The notes below the pieces were generated by a model, which was not told the origin of the DNA, did not search any database, and saw only the letters and a list, made by a program, of their open reading frames with translations. A stretch of 64,000 bases of DNA from Berghia stephanieae (Eukaryota > Mollusca > Gastropoda > Nudibranchia > Aeolidiidae), in assembly GCA_034508935.3 (NCBI GenBank), contig CM067445.1, positions 91,041,745 through 91,105,744 on the forward strand, given 5' to 3'. The translations under genes were made by a program, and so were the position numbers. This document shows, one piece after another, positions 1 through 12,258 of this stretch; positions within the stretch are counted from its first letter, which is position 1, and each line of letters opens with the position of its first letter.

Positions 1-409
1 TTGAGATTTAAAAATCAATTTTTTCTGCAGGGTAAGCCTACCATTTTTGGGAAAATACTGAAAATGAAAATGGTCGTTAAGGAGAGTCAAATCAGGAAAA
101 ACTGATGAGATCAATTTTTTTTCCAAATAACTTTTTTTTTTGCTTTGTTTTGTTCTGTTTTTTTGGCGAATGTCAGTGAAACGACCTTTGGGCAAAGCTT
201 CAGTGCAGTGCATATAAATAAAATGTTGATTTAATTGCTGGACATAAGCGAAGTGCAATAAAAATAATGTTGACAACAAACATTCATGGTGTATTTATTT
301 TCTATCTCCACTCTTTTCAGTACAACAAAGTATCGGGTAACATTAATGAGGAGTCCTGTCCCGATAAAACAAGTGGCAATGAAATCACAAAAGCAAAGTT
401 TCGATCCCA
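1..409. other. No gene recognised
   Basis: AT-rich sequence with T-runs. No exon, RNA gene or repeat shared with the rest of the window was seen here. Confidence 0.4.
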
Positions 410-841
410 GGCTGTCATCTGCATTTTTTGCCTATTGGGACCTAAAATTTGCCCAAAAAACCCCAAAAAGACCTAAATTTGCCGAGAACTAAGCGTTTCA
501 GTAAAAATTAACACACGATACAGAAAAAAATATATATATAAAAGACAATTTATTACATTTAAGGAGGCTACATTTATAATTTAATGAAATGACTGTGAAT
601 ACCATTGTTACAAAGATGTTAAAGGATCATTATCCATAGAGAGTAGCTTCCCTTTGTTTGGGCCCAGGCAAAGCTGCAACATTTCTCAAGTTTCACACTT
701 TTTTTCCGTTATTTTGTTTTCATTTCTTTTTTTTCCCCAAAATTTGCCACACGATTTGCCAATTTTCCCAAATTTGCCACGATTTGCCAATTTTGGGAAA
801 TTTGCCAAGATTTGCGGCCGCAAAAAATGCAGACGACAGCC
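410..841. mobile_element. Small TIR element (MITE-like)
   Basis: The ends form a 20-base inverted repeat with one mismatch (GGCTGTCATCTGC... against ...GCAGACGACAGCC). The inside is rich in TTTGCC/AAATTTGCC motifs and has no transposase-like ORF. A CA dinucleotide flanks both ends and may be a 2-base target duplication, but it is too short to be conclusive. A stretch near 14335-14435 shares the TTTGCGGCCGCAAAA-type motif. The family is not assigned. Confidence 0.45.
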
Positions 842-1079
842 CAGGTTGTGTCTGTTTGTTTTTTTTATGTACCTGACCAGTATCGATTGGGTAGCTAGAT
901 CTGTCAAATCTTACAATAGATCAGCGATCATTTCGATCAGTGTCAATAAATATTGTTACTGTCCATTTAACACTATAGAATCTAGGATATATGGTTTGGA
1001 TTTACAGAATTACTTTTTTTGTTGTTTTTTTTTGGTCACATCTATGATCCGAGTTCCTTTCCCAATTCTGAATTAAAGG

Positions 1080-1165
1080 AGCAAGATAACCGAATGGAGA
1101 AGGCAATGCACTGCCACCTGAGAGACCGGGGTTAAGTCTTGCTGTCACCATTTCAAATTGTTTTT
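1080..1165 (+). repeat. tRNA-like SINE remnant
   Basis: A tRNA-like head (ACCGAATGGAGAAGGCAATGC, then a degraded box B, GGGGTTAAGTC) is followed by T-rich sequence. It resembles the other tRNA-headed repeats of this window, but box B is eroded, so this is a fossil SINE rather than a tRNA gene. Confidence 0.35.
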
Positions 1166-1596
1166 TCCTTTTGCTCACTATGTAAAATCAGTTTTTCTCA
1201 AGAGATCCTAATCCTAAAGATAAATCTACCATGAAGATGATAAAGCAAATTTTTCACTAAGAGGTTGGAACAATTGCAGCATTCCTTTTATTTGGCGCCA
1301 GCCTATCTGTACCAACGTCATACAAATAAGTGTCACCAATATTCATCAACCTGAGCACAGGTGTCAAAATAAAACGCAAGACATGATGACAATTTTTGCG
1401 CAGATCTATCTTTCACGGTCTGTTTGTCACGGCAAAATCAACCCGGCAATTTACTAATCCAGCACTTTTCAATGGACGGCAGGGTTAATTAAAAAATTTT
1501 GTTAGGCCGGCCCGTCGGCAGACTGACCCATGCCTAGCCCTCACCAGCCGTCATAAATTATTTCATCTTCAGACAAAAGCAGAAAGTTGGCTTGGT
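1166..1596. other. No gene recognised
   Basis: Mixed-composition intergenic DNA. No exon, ORF of note or repeat relationship was seen. Confidence 0.4.
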
Positions 1597-2310
1597 TTGA
1601 AAGGTTTTATGGTGGATGCGATAAAATACCGTTAGGTCATTTCAGTGCCAGTACAAAGGAAGATTACAAAATATTTAGACTAAACCAACAAGCACCTACG
1701 CACCTACGTAAAGAATTACGATAAAGAGATCAGAAGCAGATTCAAGAGCAATAAGATTGTTTTTAAGGGTTTTGCAGAGCTTGCAACACATTTAGGGTCA
1801 TTTCAGCCCGGTAAAAAGGAAGAAAATGGGATAGTCAAAATTTTATAGATTTAAAATTAAAAGCACACAAAAAAGTAAGACGAAGGAGAATGGTTCATAT
1901 AGGGAACAGATGTAGATTCCAAGAGCACAATGTCAGTGTACTTAATTTGAGATCACCTAAATGTCTCACCCAGACATCAGCACAAGATCCCACTATGAGT
2001 ATGAGTACATTCAAATGTTTACAAATCATATGTTAAAATAAAAATAAGTGAGATGATTTCCAAGGAAAAAACTATCATCTCCCAAAACTAGAACTATACA
2101 TTTCATTCGACTGTTTCCCCACTGCCCACTATGGAAGGTTGGGAACCCCACCAAGTGTGCATAGTTTGAGATGACCTAAAAGTAAAAGTCCCATCCAGAC
2201 ACAAGCACAGGATAAGTGGGTGTTGTGAGTATTTAACCTAAATGCGTAGCATGGAGACTTCAGGTTAAGATCAGGACAAAATCAAGTAACCTCAATCTAA
2301 GGCTAGCAAC
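1597..2310 (-). repeat. Diverged copies of the CACCCAG-ended retroposon
   Basis: This is the same family as 4717-5194 and 62889-63431. A short 3'-end piece lies near 1597-1660, a fuller diverged copy at about 1757-2163 and a further internal piece at 2164-2310. Shared landmarks are the AAGGGTTTT / CTTGCAACACATTTAGG start, GATGTAGATTCCAAGAGCA and CATCTCCCAAAACTA. Orientation is minus because the family's A-rich tail reads on that strand. Confidence 0.65.
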
Positions 2311-2339
2311 CTGGTAAGGAAAACATAATATAGAGAAAA

Positions 2340-4165
2340 AAGCCCACGATTATATCAGAAGATATCGAAATTGAAACTTTAAATAAATTTTATTCACGTT
2401 TCGACACAGCAAACAAATTTGATATTGAAAATGAAAAACATAAGTTAGACAGGGCTTTGGAAGATGAAATGACTATTGAGGTCAGTGAAGAGGAAACGAG
2501 ATTCGTATTTTCGAAACTAAACGAGAGGAAGGCTGCTGGGCCGGATGGATTGAAAGGAAAACTATTAAAAGAATGTGCCCACCAGCTTTCCCCCATTTAT
2601 ACACATATTTTTAACTGGTCCCTCCAATGCGTTTCGATCCCTGAAATTTGGAAAACTTCAAAAATTATTCCTGTTCCAAAAAAAGAAAAACTTGAAACTA
2701 TGAACGATCTCAGACCTGTTGCACTGACTTCAATAGTCATGAAATCTTTAGAAAAACTTGTTCTTGTTAAAATTAGGAATCAGTTTATGCCATTGAGTGA
2801 TAGTCATCAATTTGCTTACAAACCAGGACGTGGCGTAGAGGATGCCATTTTGCTGTTTACAAACAACATCTACAGGCATTTAGATCACGCTAGGAGCTAT
2901 TGCAGATTGCTTTTTGCAGATTTTTCTTCAGCGTTCAATACAATGCAACCTCAGTTGGTTGTTAAAAATTGAGTAGTCTGAATTTAAACAAGTATATAAT
3001 TGCTTGGGTGCTCGAATTTCTTACGGAGAGAGCACAATATGTTCAATTAGGACAAAACAAATCTTCCTGTATAACTACAAATACTGGTGCTCCTCAGGGT
3101 TGTGTATTGTCCCCTGTATTATTCACAATATACACGAATGACTGTAGAAGTCAAAACCTGAGTGTACTTTTAATAAAGTTTGCAGATGACACTGCTCTTC
3201 AAGGCCTCATAACAAATGGCAACGAAGTGGCTTATAGGCAAGAAATTGATAGATTTGTGTCTTGGTGTGATGCCCACCACCTAGAGCTTAACATAAGCAA
3301 GACAAAGGAGCTAGTGATTGACTTTAGGAGAGTGAAGGAACCGATAGAACCGTTAAAATTAAAGGACCAATTCGTCCAGCGAGTTCCTCACTACAAATAC
3401 CTTGGTGTAACGATTGATGACAGGCTCAAGTGGGATGAACACTTGAAAATAATTAGGCATAAGATGTGCAGACGTACATATTTTTTATCAAAACTCTCTC
3501 AGTTTAGAATAGATAAAACCCTCTGCACATTATTTTATAGAGCAGTAATCGAAAGTGTTTTGTCATTTTGTATAACAGCTTGGGGAGGCAATTGCTTAGC
3601 AGTGGAAAGGAACAAAATAAATTCAAATATTAAAAAATCCATTAAACGCTATATAAATGATGTTGACGATGTAGATCTTTTATACGAGAAATTTTGTATA
3701 AATAAAATAACTAAAATATTAAATGACCAGTATCATCCACTAAGACCATCAATTATTATGTCAGAAAGAAGTGGTCGCCCTTTCTCTATTTCAACGAAAA
3801 CAGAGAGACACCGAAAATCTTTTCTGCCGTCCAGTATTAGGCTTTATAACAACAAGCAATAATCATTTTATATAATTATTTCTCATTTTTACTTTTTAAA
3901 AATATAAATATTAATTTATTAATTTATTTGTTTTGCAATCTTTTCAATTTTCAATTTATAGTGACAGTTTTAACTATTATACAGTGTTGAAATTATTCAT
4001 ATCATAAAGCGCAGCTCTGGTTATAGAGCTGCTCCTTTTTTATATATATACATCCTATTTCCATTGTATTTTTATCTTATGTGTAAATTATAACACGTCT
4101 GTACAAAAAATTTCCTTTTTGGGATGCAATAAAGTATTATTATTATTATTATTATTATATTATTA
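2340..4165 (+). mobile_element. 5'-truncated LINE, CR1-group reverse transcriptase
   Basis: This is the C-terminal half of a non-LTR retrotransposon ORF2. Reading begins mid-protein at about 2348 with no endonuclease part, the usual 5' truncation. Reverse-transcriptase blocks appear in order: AGPDGLKGKLLKEC, RPVALTSIVMKSLEKL, FADFSSAFNTM (motif A), GAPQGCVLSPVLF (motif B), KFADDTALQGL (motif C, FADD core) and YLGVTIDDRLKWDEH. The ORF stops at 3860-3862. The 3'UTR carries an AATAAAG and ends in a (TTA)n tail at about 4135-4165. One frame break lies near 2965 in an A-run, so the copy cannot encode an intact protein as read. Block style suggests CR1/L2/Rex1; the exact clade is an inference. Confidence 0.9.
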
Positions 4166-4269
4166 GAAGACCCACACAAGCGACCCTTCTACCCACCATG
4201 GGAAGACCCTACCCACTGCCAACGTGATCGGACTCTGATAGTTCTACATTATATTTTTATTATTGTGCC

Positions 4270-4497
4270 TTTTCCGCCATGACATCATAAGACATCGTCG
4301 CCTAAGCATTCCACGAAGGAATATAGATAACTCATCAAACAAGATGTCTGATGTCAACAGAAATCACCCATGTTGTCCAATTGAGCAAATTGGGGGTTAA
4401 TAATCTTGCTCAAGGAAAAAAACGAAAGTGCCTGAAGTGGAGCTCGAACCCGGGTCCTAATGCAATGCCTTAACCACTCGGCCACTTCGCCCCCCAT
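4270..4497 (-). repeat. tRNA-derived SINE
   Basis: On the minus strand it begins with a tRNA Leu/Ser-like head: GTGGCCGAGTGGTTAAGGCA (box A) and GGGTTCGAGCTCC (box B). The body continues through a stretch containing GAGCAAATTGGGGG (plus-strand reading). A second copy of the body, lacking an intact head, is at 7806-7990, and a diverged one is at 39745-39960. The Pol III boxes plus dispersed copies make it a SINE, not a functional tRNA. Confidence 0.6.
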
Positions 4498-4716
4498 AGT
4501 TCTACTGGTGAGGACAAATGATTTTGAACCCCCCCCTTTACAGGGGGGGGGGGGGGGGGGTAGTCAAAATGTTCCCCTAGCCCCAACTGGGAAGAAAAGT
4601 ATTGCAAGATGGCAGTTTGGGGCATTAGAATTAGAATTATTAAGAGTGGCACATATCAACGTTCTGTTCAAGAAAATAAGTATATCTCAACTTTTGTTTT
4701 TTTAATCTGTATTTTT

Positions 4717-5194
4717 GTTTGTTTTTAAGGGTTTTACGGCGCTTGCAACACATTTAGGCTATATCAGCGCCAGTAAATAGGAAGAAAATGGGACAGTAAA
4801 AATTTCAAGCACCCAAGAAAAAGTAAGACATAGGGGAACTGGGAACAAATAGGGATCAGATGTAGATTCCAAGAGCATACCGCCAATGTACTTAGTTTGA
4901 GATCACCTTTAAGTCTCATCCGGACACAAGAACAAAATACAACAAAGAGGAATACCCTCAAATTTTTTACAAATCATATATTATAGATAGAAAACATAAT
5001 AGAGTGCATAACAGAGAGATGATTTACAAGGAAAAAAAATATCTCCCAAAACAATAACTATGCATTTGACTGTTTCCCTCCCAGCCAGGACTCCAAGACA
5101 AAGACAGAAAGCATGTTGGAAAACAGATATAAGGGGACAGAAGACACATTATGTACCTCCCTGCCCACTATGGGGGGTCAGGAACCTCACCCAG
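4717..5194 (-). mobile_element. CACCCAG-ended retroposon with 13-bp target duplication
   Basis: This copy is flanked by a perfect direct repeat AATCTGTATTTTT at 4704-4716 and 5195-5207. On the minus strand it starts CTGGGTGAGG and ends GCCGTAAAACCC followed by an A/CAAA-rich tail, as expected for target-primed retroposition. There is no tRNA-like head and no convincing coding potential. Related full copies are at 49531-50020 and 62889-63431. Confidence 0.8.
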
Positions 5195-5229
5195 AATCTG
5201 TATTTTTAAAAACCACAAGAAAACAATAT

Positions 5230-7517
5230 GTTAATATCATTCCAATTTTATTGACATAACGGCATGACAATATAATGTGATTCATACAGACTAATAGACA
5301 ACATCAATCTTACTATGACCTACTCTTAACCATATGAAAAAGTTAAATTTAAAAGTTAATACCAATAACCTCTGAAACTATAAAACAACAAGCAAAACCT
5401 AAGCATAGACTATAATATATATGCTTCCCTCAAAAACAAAAGAAAAAAAAATTCCATCAAGGACTATCGATTTGTAACATAAATTGTACTTAATAATGGA
5501 CATGTGCACATGCTATATGCACTTCATGTAGTCCATGATTTCGAATTATAAACCTACTGAACATTCAGATTTCAAAATGATTATGTTAAACAAACCTACA
5601 GTAAAGGAATCTAATGAATGCAAAAGAAAAGATACAATTAACTGGAATGCCAAAAGTCCCATCTGTATGACAAAATAGAAAAAAAAATATGTACATACAC
5701 AAACAAATCAATCAGGAATGAGTTTGCTCTGATTATGTGTTATCATATATTGATAAAAACATATTTAATTTTCATTCTGAATATTAATAATATCATAGGA
5801 AAATTAAGCTTTAAGGACTAATTCGATACAGGTAACATAACAATTGAAGAAATAGATTTTTCCTAAGCCTTGAAATCATTTGACTTTGAATACAAAAATG
5901 CTAAAAGTAAAAGTTCTAGGAGTTCTAAATAAAGTGTGAACTAAAGCTTACTTATCAATATGTAGTTATCAACCAGGGGAGCTTTGGAAATTTCACCAAA
6001 AAAAAAAAATCATATCTACAAATACACGACTTTAATCCACCATTCGTGCAAACATACAATTCATTCTGTCAGTCAAATAAATATGCTCATTTCATAATAA
6101 ATAGGAATCTAAATATTCAACTGTACAAGTCATTTAAGAAAAGTATCTACAACAGAAAATGCACAGATATCTTTTGTTTAAAAAAAAAAAAGAAGTAAAG
6201 TCTACAGACAGGATACTGATGAATAGGTATGGAGACATAAAGAAATGAAGGGGAAAAGAAATATATCAATGTGACTAACACAATCCACAATACAAAAGAT
6301 TCTGTAATCACCCCTTCAACTGTTCTGGAAATAAATTTGTGTCATGCACTGTTCTTAATCTTTATTAAAACAAAAATATGAATATGAAATGTAAGCATTC
6401 AAACAAATAAAACAAATTAAAGCTTTTTGTGCTTCGAAAACCTCAACTTCATTAAACACACCAAATTTAATAAAAACTTACGCACTTTGATGATGATGAA
6501 ATCAAATTTCTAACTGCGTATTAATCTTTAGCTTCAATGATCATCGTGGAGTTAAATAAGATGAAGGTACAATAAATGCAATAATGAAACGATACACGCA
6601 GCATAGTAATGTATAATTGGAAATTTTCCAAATCTCTTTTTTCTTTTCTCTGAATCTACTTCTCACCAAGTGAGCAAATCCCATAATTCAGTGGGGATCA
6701 AAATAGGAATAACTTAGTGCAGCTTTGAATACAGGCAATACAAATGAGGTACAATGCACTGGGCTGTACTATGAGCTTTTGGTTTGATCTCACAAAATTA
6801 TGCAATCGTGAAGGGGGAGTTAATACAAGGGTCATATACAGATACACACAAAATGAAAAGACGAAAAAGACTTTAATGAAGATTTTCACCATTTTACCTA
6901 AAACATGCACTGGCCAACGCAGACAGTCACAGCCATTTTTTAAACTTTACTTTAATGTCAGTTTGGCACAAAACTTAAGCTTTTGTTTACAGCCATTCAC
7001 ATAAAGAATTCAAAATCATGAAACCAGATCATACATTATATTGGCAAATTTCATCCTTAAAATCTGTAAACAGATTCCATTTGGTGTGTGTAAAAATAAA
7101 TGTTTTACATAAGTAAGAAAATTAAACAAAACAAATTTGACCTTACCAATGAAATTAAGGTGAAAACTCATGGACTAGATTAGATCCAAGAAATCTTTTT
7201 TTTTTTAACCCTAAAAGAAAGCAACGCATGTTTCAGAATTCACTTTCCTGCTTTCCATAAGTTTTTTTTTGCATTCAACATTTTTCAAAAAATGAAAAAA
7301 AGACCAATTTTTTAAATTGCTTTCTTCTACTGTTTAATAACCATTTTAACACCGTCAGGTATTCATTGACCAATTACACTGATAAAAAAAAAGATTTGTG
7401 TTCTAACAACTACATGAAGGAAGAATTTTCAAAAATCACGAATACTTAACCTAAATAAGATTTCCAAAATTCCTATTGGAGGGTGTGATTTATTACCTCA
7501 ATATTTAATTAAGACAT
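5230..7517 (-). other. Probable long 3'UTR of ATP6V0C
   Basis: The 2.3 kb downstream of the stop codon is AT-rich, lacks a real ORF, and is strikingly free of the repeats that crowd the rest of the window. It ends at a minus-strand AATAAA (5247-5252), just before the retroposon at 4717-5194. I infer one long 3'UTR. Shorter isoforms are possible, and no transcript evidence is available here. Confidence 0.45.
5247..5252 (-). terminator. Candidate poly(A) signal of ATP6V0C
   Basis: The minus strand reads AATAAA about 2.27 kb downstream of the stop. It is the last such signal before repeat sequence begins. Other weaker signals lie inside the presumed 3'UTR. Confidence 0.4.
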
Positions 7518-7722
7518 CTATTTCACCGACAAAATAAGTGCAACAATGAGCCCATATAGACCCAAGACTTCAGCGAAAATCAAAATAAGGATCATTCCCA
7601 CAAACAACCTGGGCTGTTGAGCAGTACCCCTGACACCAGCATCACCAACTATTCCAATAGCAAATCCAGCAGCCATTCCACTAAGTCCTACACTGAGACC
7701 AGCACCAAGATGAAAGAAGCTC
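7518..7722 (-). CDS. V-ATPase c subunit, exon 3 (C-terminal)
   Basis: The exon encodes residues 91-157 after completing Lys90, with acceptor TTTCAG just upstream and stop TAG at 7518-7520. It carries transmembrane helices 3 and 4. The c-subunit signatures [14 protein letters not shown] and [19 protein letters not shown] are present, and the proton-carrying glutamate of helix 4 (Glu141) is intact. The 157-residue total compares with about 155 in vertebrates. The protein forms the rotor ring of the V0 sector that moves protons into lysosomes, endosomes and secretory vesicles. Confidence 0.97.
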
Positions 7723-7805
7723 CTGAAATTTGAACAAAAAAAATTCATTTTTTTAAAAATGAAAAAATAATAAAAACAAATATTGGTTTTAAAAAATGAC
7801 ACCCA

Positions 7806-8090
7806 TTCGCACCGGCACCATTAGATCCTGTCGTCTAGGTATTCCATGAAGGAATATAAATAACCCACCAAACAGGATACCTGATGTCAACAGGAATCGC
7901 CCATGTTGTCCCAGTGAGCAAATTGGGAGTTTATAATCTTGCACAAGAAAAAATACGAAAGTGCCTAAAGCTCAAACCTCGGGACCTTCCGGATCACAGT
8001 GATAAAGGGGAAACCCGAAACGTCCACAGTATCTGTCATCTAATAAATTTAAGCTTAAAATTTAACACTTATCGTTATATTTTCCTTTGA
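7806..8090 (-). repeat. SINE body and foldback-arm fragments in ATP6V0C intron 2
   Basis: 7806-7990 repeats the body of the SINE at 4270-4497 (matching around CCATGTTGTCC and GAGCAAATTGGGAG) without an intact tRNA head. 7995-8080 continues with AAAGGGGAAACCCGAAACG, the arm motif of the foldback repeat at 32169-32395. Confidence 0.5.
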
Positions 8091-8255
8091 GCTTCAAGCA
8101 GCAACATTTTCGTTAATTAACCAGCACCGCCAAACGGAGGTGCATAAAAACGCCACCAAATAAAAATGACTGCGAGTGTATCAATTTTGATTAAATTTGG
8201 CAGAGATCTAATTAATTGTCTATTGATGTATCAAGTATAATTAAAATGTATTTGG

Positions 8256-8655
8256 GCTCGCGTCTGAATAGTCTCCCATGGCGATTAGGACTCAATCTCC
8301 AATGTATGTGCACAAACACATGGAGGGGGGTGGGGGGTGATAGACACAGTGCAGTAGGCAGAGGGTGGAACTGATAAGGAAATAGAAGAAGTTCAGAAGA
8401 AAAACAGACTGATTCAGCTCATAACCCCTGCTTCGGACTGTAGAAGGATTGTTGCCTAACACTATCAGAATATGGACCTCCAGTTGATCAATGATTTTGT
8501 CTTTCTCGTCAAATAAAGCAGGTTTAGACTACCTGTTGATAGTTACTAGAATTGTAATTTTGATTTGCTTTAACTTCATGTAACTATCAATATTTAAATT
8601 TTTTTTTTTAATTTCTTAAAATCTATATAGCCACGGGAGACTATTCAGACTCGAG
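8256..8655. mobile_element. Small inverted-repeat (foldback) element
   Basis: TCTGAATAGTCTCCCATGG near 8264 is inverted at 8631-8652 (CCACGGGAGACTATTCAGA), enclosing about 340 bases of non-coding sequence in ATP6V0C intron 2. A smaller palindrome (TTCAGACTCGAGTCTGAA) sits at the right end. No transposase is present and the family is unassigned. Confidence 0.4.
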
Positions 8656-8927
8656 TCTGAATAGCCACAGCCGATCTGCAATGTTTAACAATTATCATTC
8701 AGCTTGTTACTGGAGGTGGCCAACAATGTCCTTGGTGAGCATCAAATGCTATCACCCTTAAATCACAGAAAAGGATACATATCCACCTAGCTTCCTCTTA
8801 ACCGTTGCCTTTAAACAACCAATATACAATTGCAACCACCAACAATTCATAGTCCAACTGATTATTTGTAGAACTATAAATCCTAAATCCTTAACAAAAT
8901 ATATATAGAAAGTTATTAAATACTCAC

Positions 8928-9114
8928 TTGGAAAGTGCATAGTTTTCAGTGGGCATACCCTGAATGATTACAACAGCAACCACCAGGCCGTAGATGGCAA
9001 CAATACCAGCCATGACCACTGGAATGACGGATTTCATAATCATTTCAGGCTTCATAACAGCCATGGCAGAGATACCAGTGCCAGACTTGGCAGTCCCGTA
9101 AGCAGCACCAAGGG
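8928..9114 (-). CDS. V-ATPase c subunit, exon 2
   Basis: A 187-base exon between acceptor TTTACAG and donor CCAA|GTGAGT. It encodes residues 28-90: the end of helix 1 with the glycine-rich signature [14 protein letters not shown], the cytosolic loop and helix 2 ([18 protein letters not shown]). It enters with two bases completing Ala28 and leaves after two bases of Lys90, matching both neighbouring exons. The loop before helix 3 ([11 protein letters not shown]) is where family members differ most. Confidence 0.97.
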
Positions 9115-10567
9115 CTGTAAAATAGAGAAAAATATCAAATTAAAAATATATTATTGATAAATCATTCCAACAAGAAAATTGTCTATAAGGTCTATTTAGA
9201 ATTTTTTTAAAAGAAAGAAAGAAAGACCAAGGGATAACTCTGACACCAGCTGCACTGGAAAATAAGGACAAGTTCCTTGCCCAATGAAAAAATCGGTCAT
9301 GACAACAGGGCTCCAGTCTTAGTCCTCTAGATATAAGTAATAATCATCGGAAGGACTTCTGTAGTTTCACATCTAAAGACTAAAGAGGGGATTATTTGAG
9401 CGGGCTAATAAAAAGGATGGGGATGGCATTTGTATGGGAAAAGAAATAAATACCGATATTTAAACTCAACTAATTCTTACACTATTATTATTATTTATTA
9501 TATGTATTATTATTATCAAAACCTTTAATGTGTTGATCTCGGTGTATCTGAAATTGAAGAGCATACACAAAAAAAAGCATGGCAAATAAATCAAATGAAA
9601 TAATAATTGCCAAAATTAGGGCTCGAGCCAACATTCTCCAAGTCCGAAGTCAGAATCAGTTGATAATTGGATGTGAGAATTTTGTGATTCTACTAATATA
9701 AGTTAGAAATTTTACACATCAAGGAGTGGAGGGAAGGGGAAAGACCCCTAACACTCTAGATCCTAAAAAATAAATTTTAAAGTCATAAATTTCCAAAATC
9801 GTTGTATTAAGTTTTCCTTTACCACTATTTTTATAAAATATTGTGGTGGCCTGACAATTCCTTCAAAATTTATTGAGCTGTCTGCTCTAATATGCATTAT
9901 CTTTAAAAAAAAATACAGAGATAAGACAAATTGGCCAATTTGGCCCTAGCTTTTTATTTTTTAAAAATTTAATCAGACAAGCAAATATTTTATAAGAAAC
10001 TCAGTCTCGTAAACCTTCCCCGAAAGTAGCTTATATTTGCACCAACTGTCACTCACAAAGATTGAATTGTCACAGGGTGTGAAATATTTTCAGCCCATTA
10101 TCATACCTTGCATCCTCTCCCATTTAAATGAGAAGAAATGGGAATGGAACCAAATCAAATAAAACTCCCCATCTAAAGTATCTTCACGTTTCTTTTTGAT
10201 TTGAAATTTGATGCCAAACTCAAACGTGCCAAAATAAGTTATATTCACGCTTCTAAAAATATCAGACCATTAGTCCTACCTAATGACTAATGGCAATAAA
10301 TGAGTAAAGTATGGGAGTTCAGTATTCAGTAAAAATGAGTCATGCAATGCCATGACTATGACAAAAAAAAAAATGAGCAGTAAAAGTAAAATTCAGTAAC
10401 AACTGCTGACTGGATAACATCTAAGGAAGTCGACAACAAGAGAATAACGAGATTGACAATAGGACTATGATTAAGAATGTTACACAGCATCATACTTTTA
10501 GCAACCCTTGTCCTTTTACTTTTACTTTTAGGATTTTTGGGTTAGAGGACCAGAGGTTATGTATAGG
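9115..10567. other. ATP6V0C intron 1, 3' portion
   Basis: Intronic, AT-rich, with a short TTA/TTATTA stretch near 9481-9515. No exon or recognisable repeat was found. Confidence 0.5.
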
Positions 10568-11392
10568 GCTGTCATTATTCCCAGACGCCTGTCTGGGGAT
10601 AATAAAAATTCGTTATCCCCAGACACCTGTCTGGGGATACTATCCCCAGACGCATGTAGCAAGTGGGCAGAAAGATTTTATGCAAAATACCAAACTAGGC
10701 GTGAAAAATACCAAATATTCTGGAAAAAATACTAGTGGTTGTGTCCCAAAACAGTTAATATATCAAGTGATATTTAACACAAGATGAAAGTAAATAGTGA
10801 TCAAATGTCAAATCCAGCTCTTTTTAAAAAAATATTTTAAAGCAAATGGATCAATGAAATTTCTTTTGTTACTTTGATCTGAAAACGCCAAACTGGCAAT
10901 TCGACTTTTTATTTTCAACCAGGAAGAAAGTTGTTAATCATCAAATCTGTTCATAGTCCACCAACCATTTAAATTTTCATTACCTACCTACCTGTTAACT
11001 TTATTGATCATCTCTTGTTTCTATAATTTGCTCATTCTGGCCACAATTTTGGGGACGACCGGGAATAATTTTTATGTCGCGGACGAATTCCTTGGCCATG
11101 GTGTTGTTCGCCCCAAAGCCCAAAACCCACACCTGTTATTTTCCTGTCTGCTTCGCACAAGACAATACAATTTAGTATCACACGTCTACAAAACTAGATC
11201 CAACAACATATTTTTATTCGAATCAGAGATGAAAATAACTACCAAAAACAAGGAAGCAAAAATGGTGGAAATGTGTTTAGCTCAAATATGAATTTAAAAT
11301 ATTCCGATAGCGGTGTGCATAGGCAGCTCAGTGGGTTAAGCCACCTTTCATTTTACTCCTTTTAGCTGCACAGATTCGACCCAGTTGCGACC

Positions 11393-11450
11393 GCCCCCCC
11401 CCCCCCCCCCCCCCCACACACACACACGCACACATTTTTTTTTTTTTTTT
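11393..11450 (+). repeat. Poly-C / CA / poly-T tract
   Basis: A homopolymeric C run of more than 20 bases is followed by (CA)n and a T-run, inside ATP6V0C intron 1. A degraded tRNA-like fragment (GCAGCTCAGTGGGTTAAGCC) precedes it at 11320-11375. Confidence 0.7.
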
Positions 11451-11620
11451 TACTTTTTCTTTCTTTCTTCCCAATTGATTTTCATTGTTTTCACTTTTGT
11501 TCCGAGTTCCGAGCAAGAGTTTTTTCTTTAAATCAGTTGAATTTTTTATTTCTCCGATAATATTATTTCATTATTTAATTTGCTCTAGATCTATTATTGT
11601 TTTTTTTTTTGTTTTGGTCA

Positions 11621-11636
11621 AATAATAATAATAATA

Positions 11637-11681
<45 letters not shown>

Positions 11682-11787
11682 TGTAATATTTGTTATTATT
11701 ATTACTATTACCATCATAATCATTATTATATTATTATCAATAATAATATTATTTTAATTATTAATACTCTTATTATCATACTATTAC

Positions 11788-11823
<36 letters not shown>
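11621..11823 (+). repeat. AAT/ATT trinucleotide microsatellite
   Basis: (AAT)n is followed by an imperfect (ATT)n stretch, so the tract is self-complementary as well as repetitive. Confidence 0.85.
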
Positions 11824-11825
<2 letters not shown>

Positions 11826-12111
11826 CCTGCTCCGAGGGAAATCTCTTTCTTTTTTTTTTTTTTTATATTTTGACCTAAACCTTAGAGTTTTCTGTTTGCT
11901 AAACCTTTATGTAAATGTTCCGTTTCTGAGCATGAATTTCTTAAATTGTTTTTATTTTTAAAACAATTATTGTTGTTTTTTTTTCTCCTCTATCTGACCA
12001 TTTGGTCGCTCTCTGAATATTTCTGTTTGTTTGCTTTTTAATTATTTATTCTTTTTAGACACTATTTGAGATCGGAGTGGGGACGAATATATTTGCTAGA
12101 AACTAGAAAAA

Positions 12112-12115
<4 letters not shown>

Positions 12116-12157
<42 letters not shown>
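12116..12157 (+). repeat. (GA)n microsatellite
   Basis: About twenty uninterrupted GA units. Confidence 0.9.
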
Positions 12158-12159
<2 letters not shown>

Positions 12160-12258
12160 TTTAATAATAAAAAAATAAGAGGTGGGGGGAGGATGGATGG
12201 GACATTTATCCCTTTCAACGTTCTGTAAAAAGAAGACGGAATTTAAAAAAAAAAAAAA

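Noticed and set aside
4764-4961. Antisense ORF conserved between retroposon copies (LKLSTLAVCSWNLHLIPICS)
   Set aside because: Also seen at 41575-41750, but similarity follows the nucleotide repeat; other copies interrupt it and no known domain is visible.
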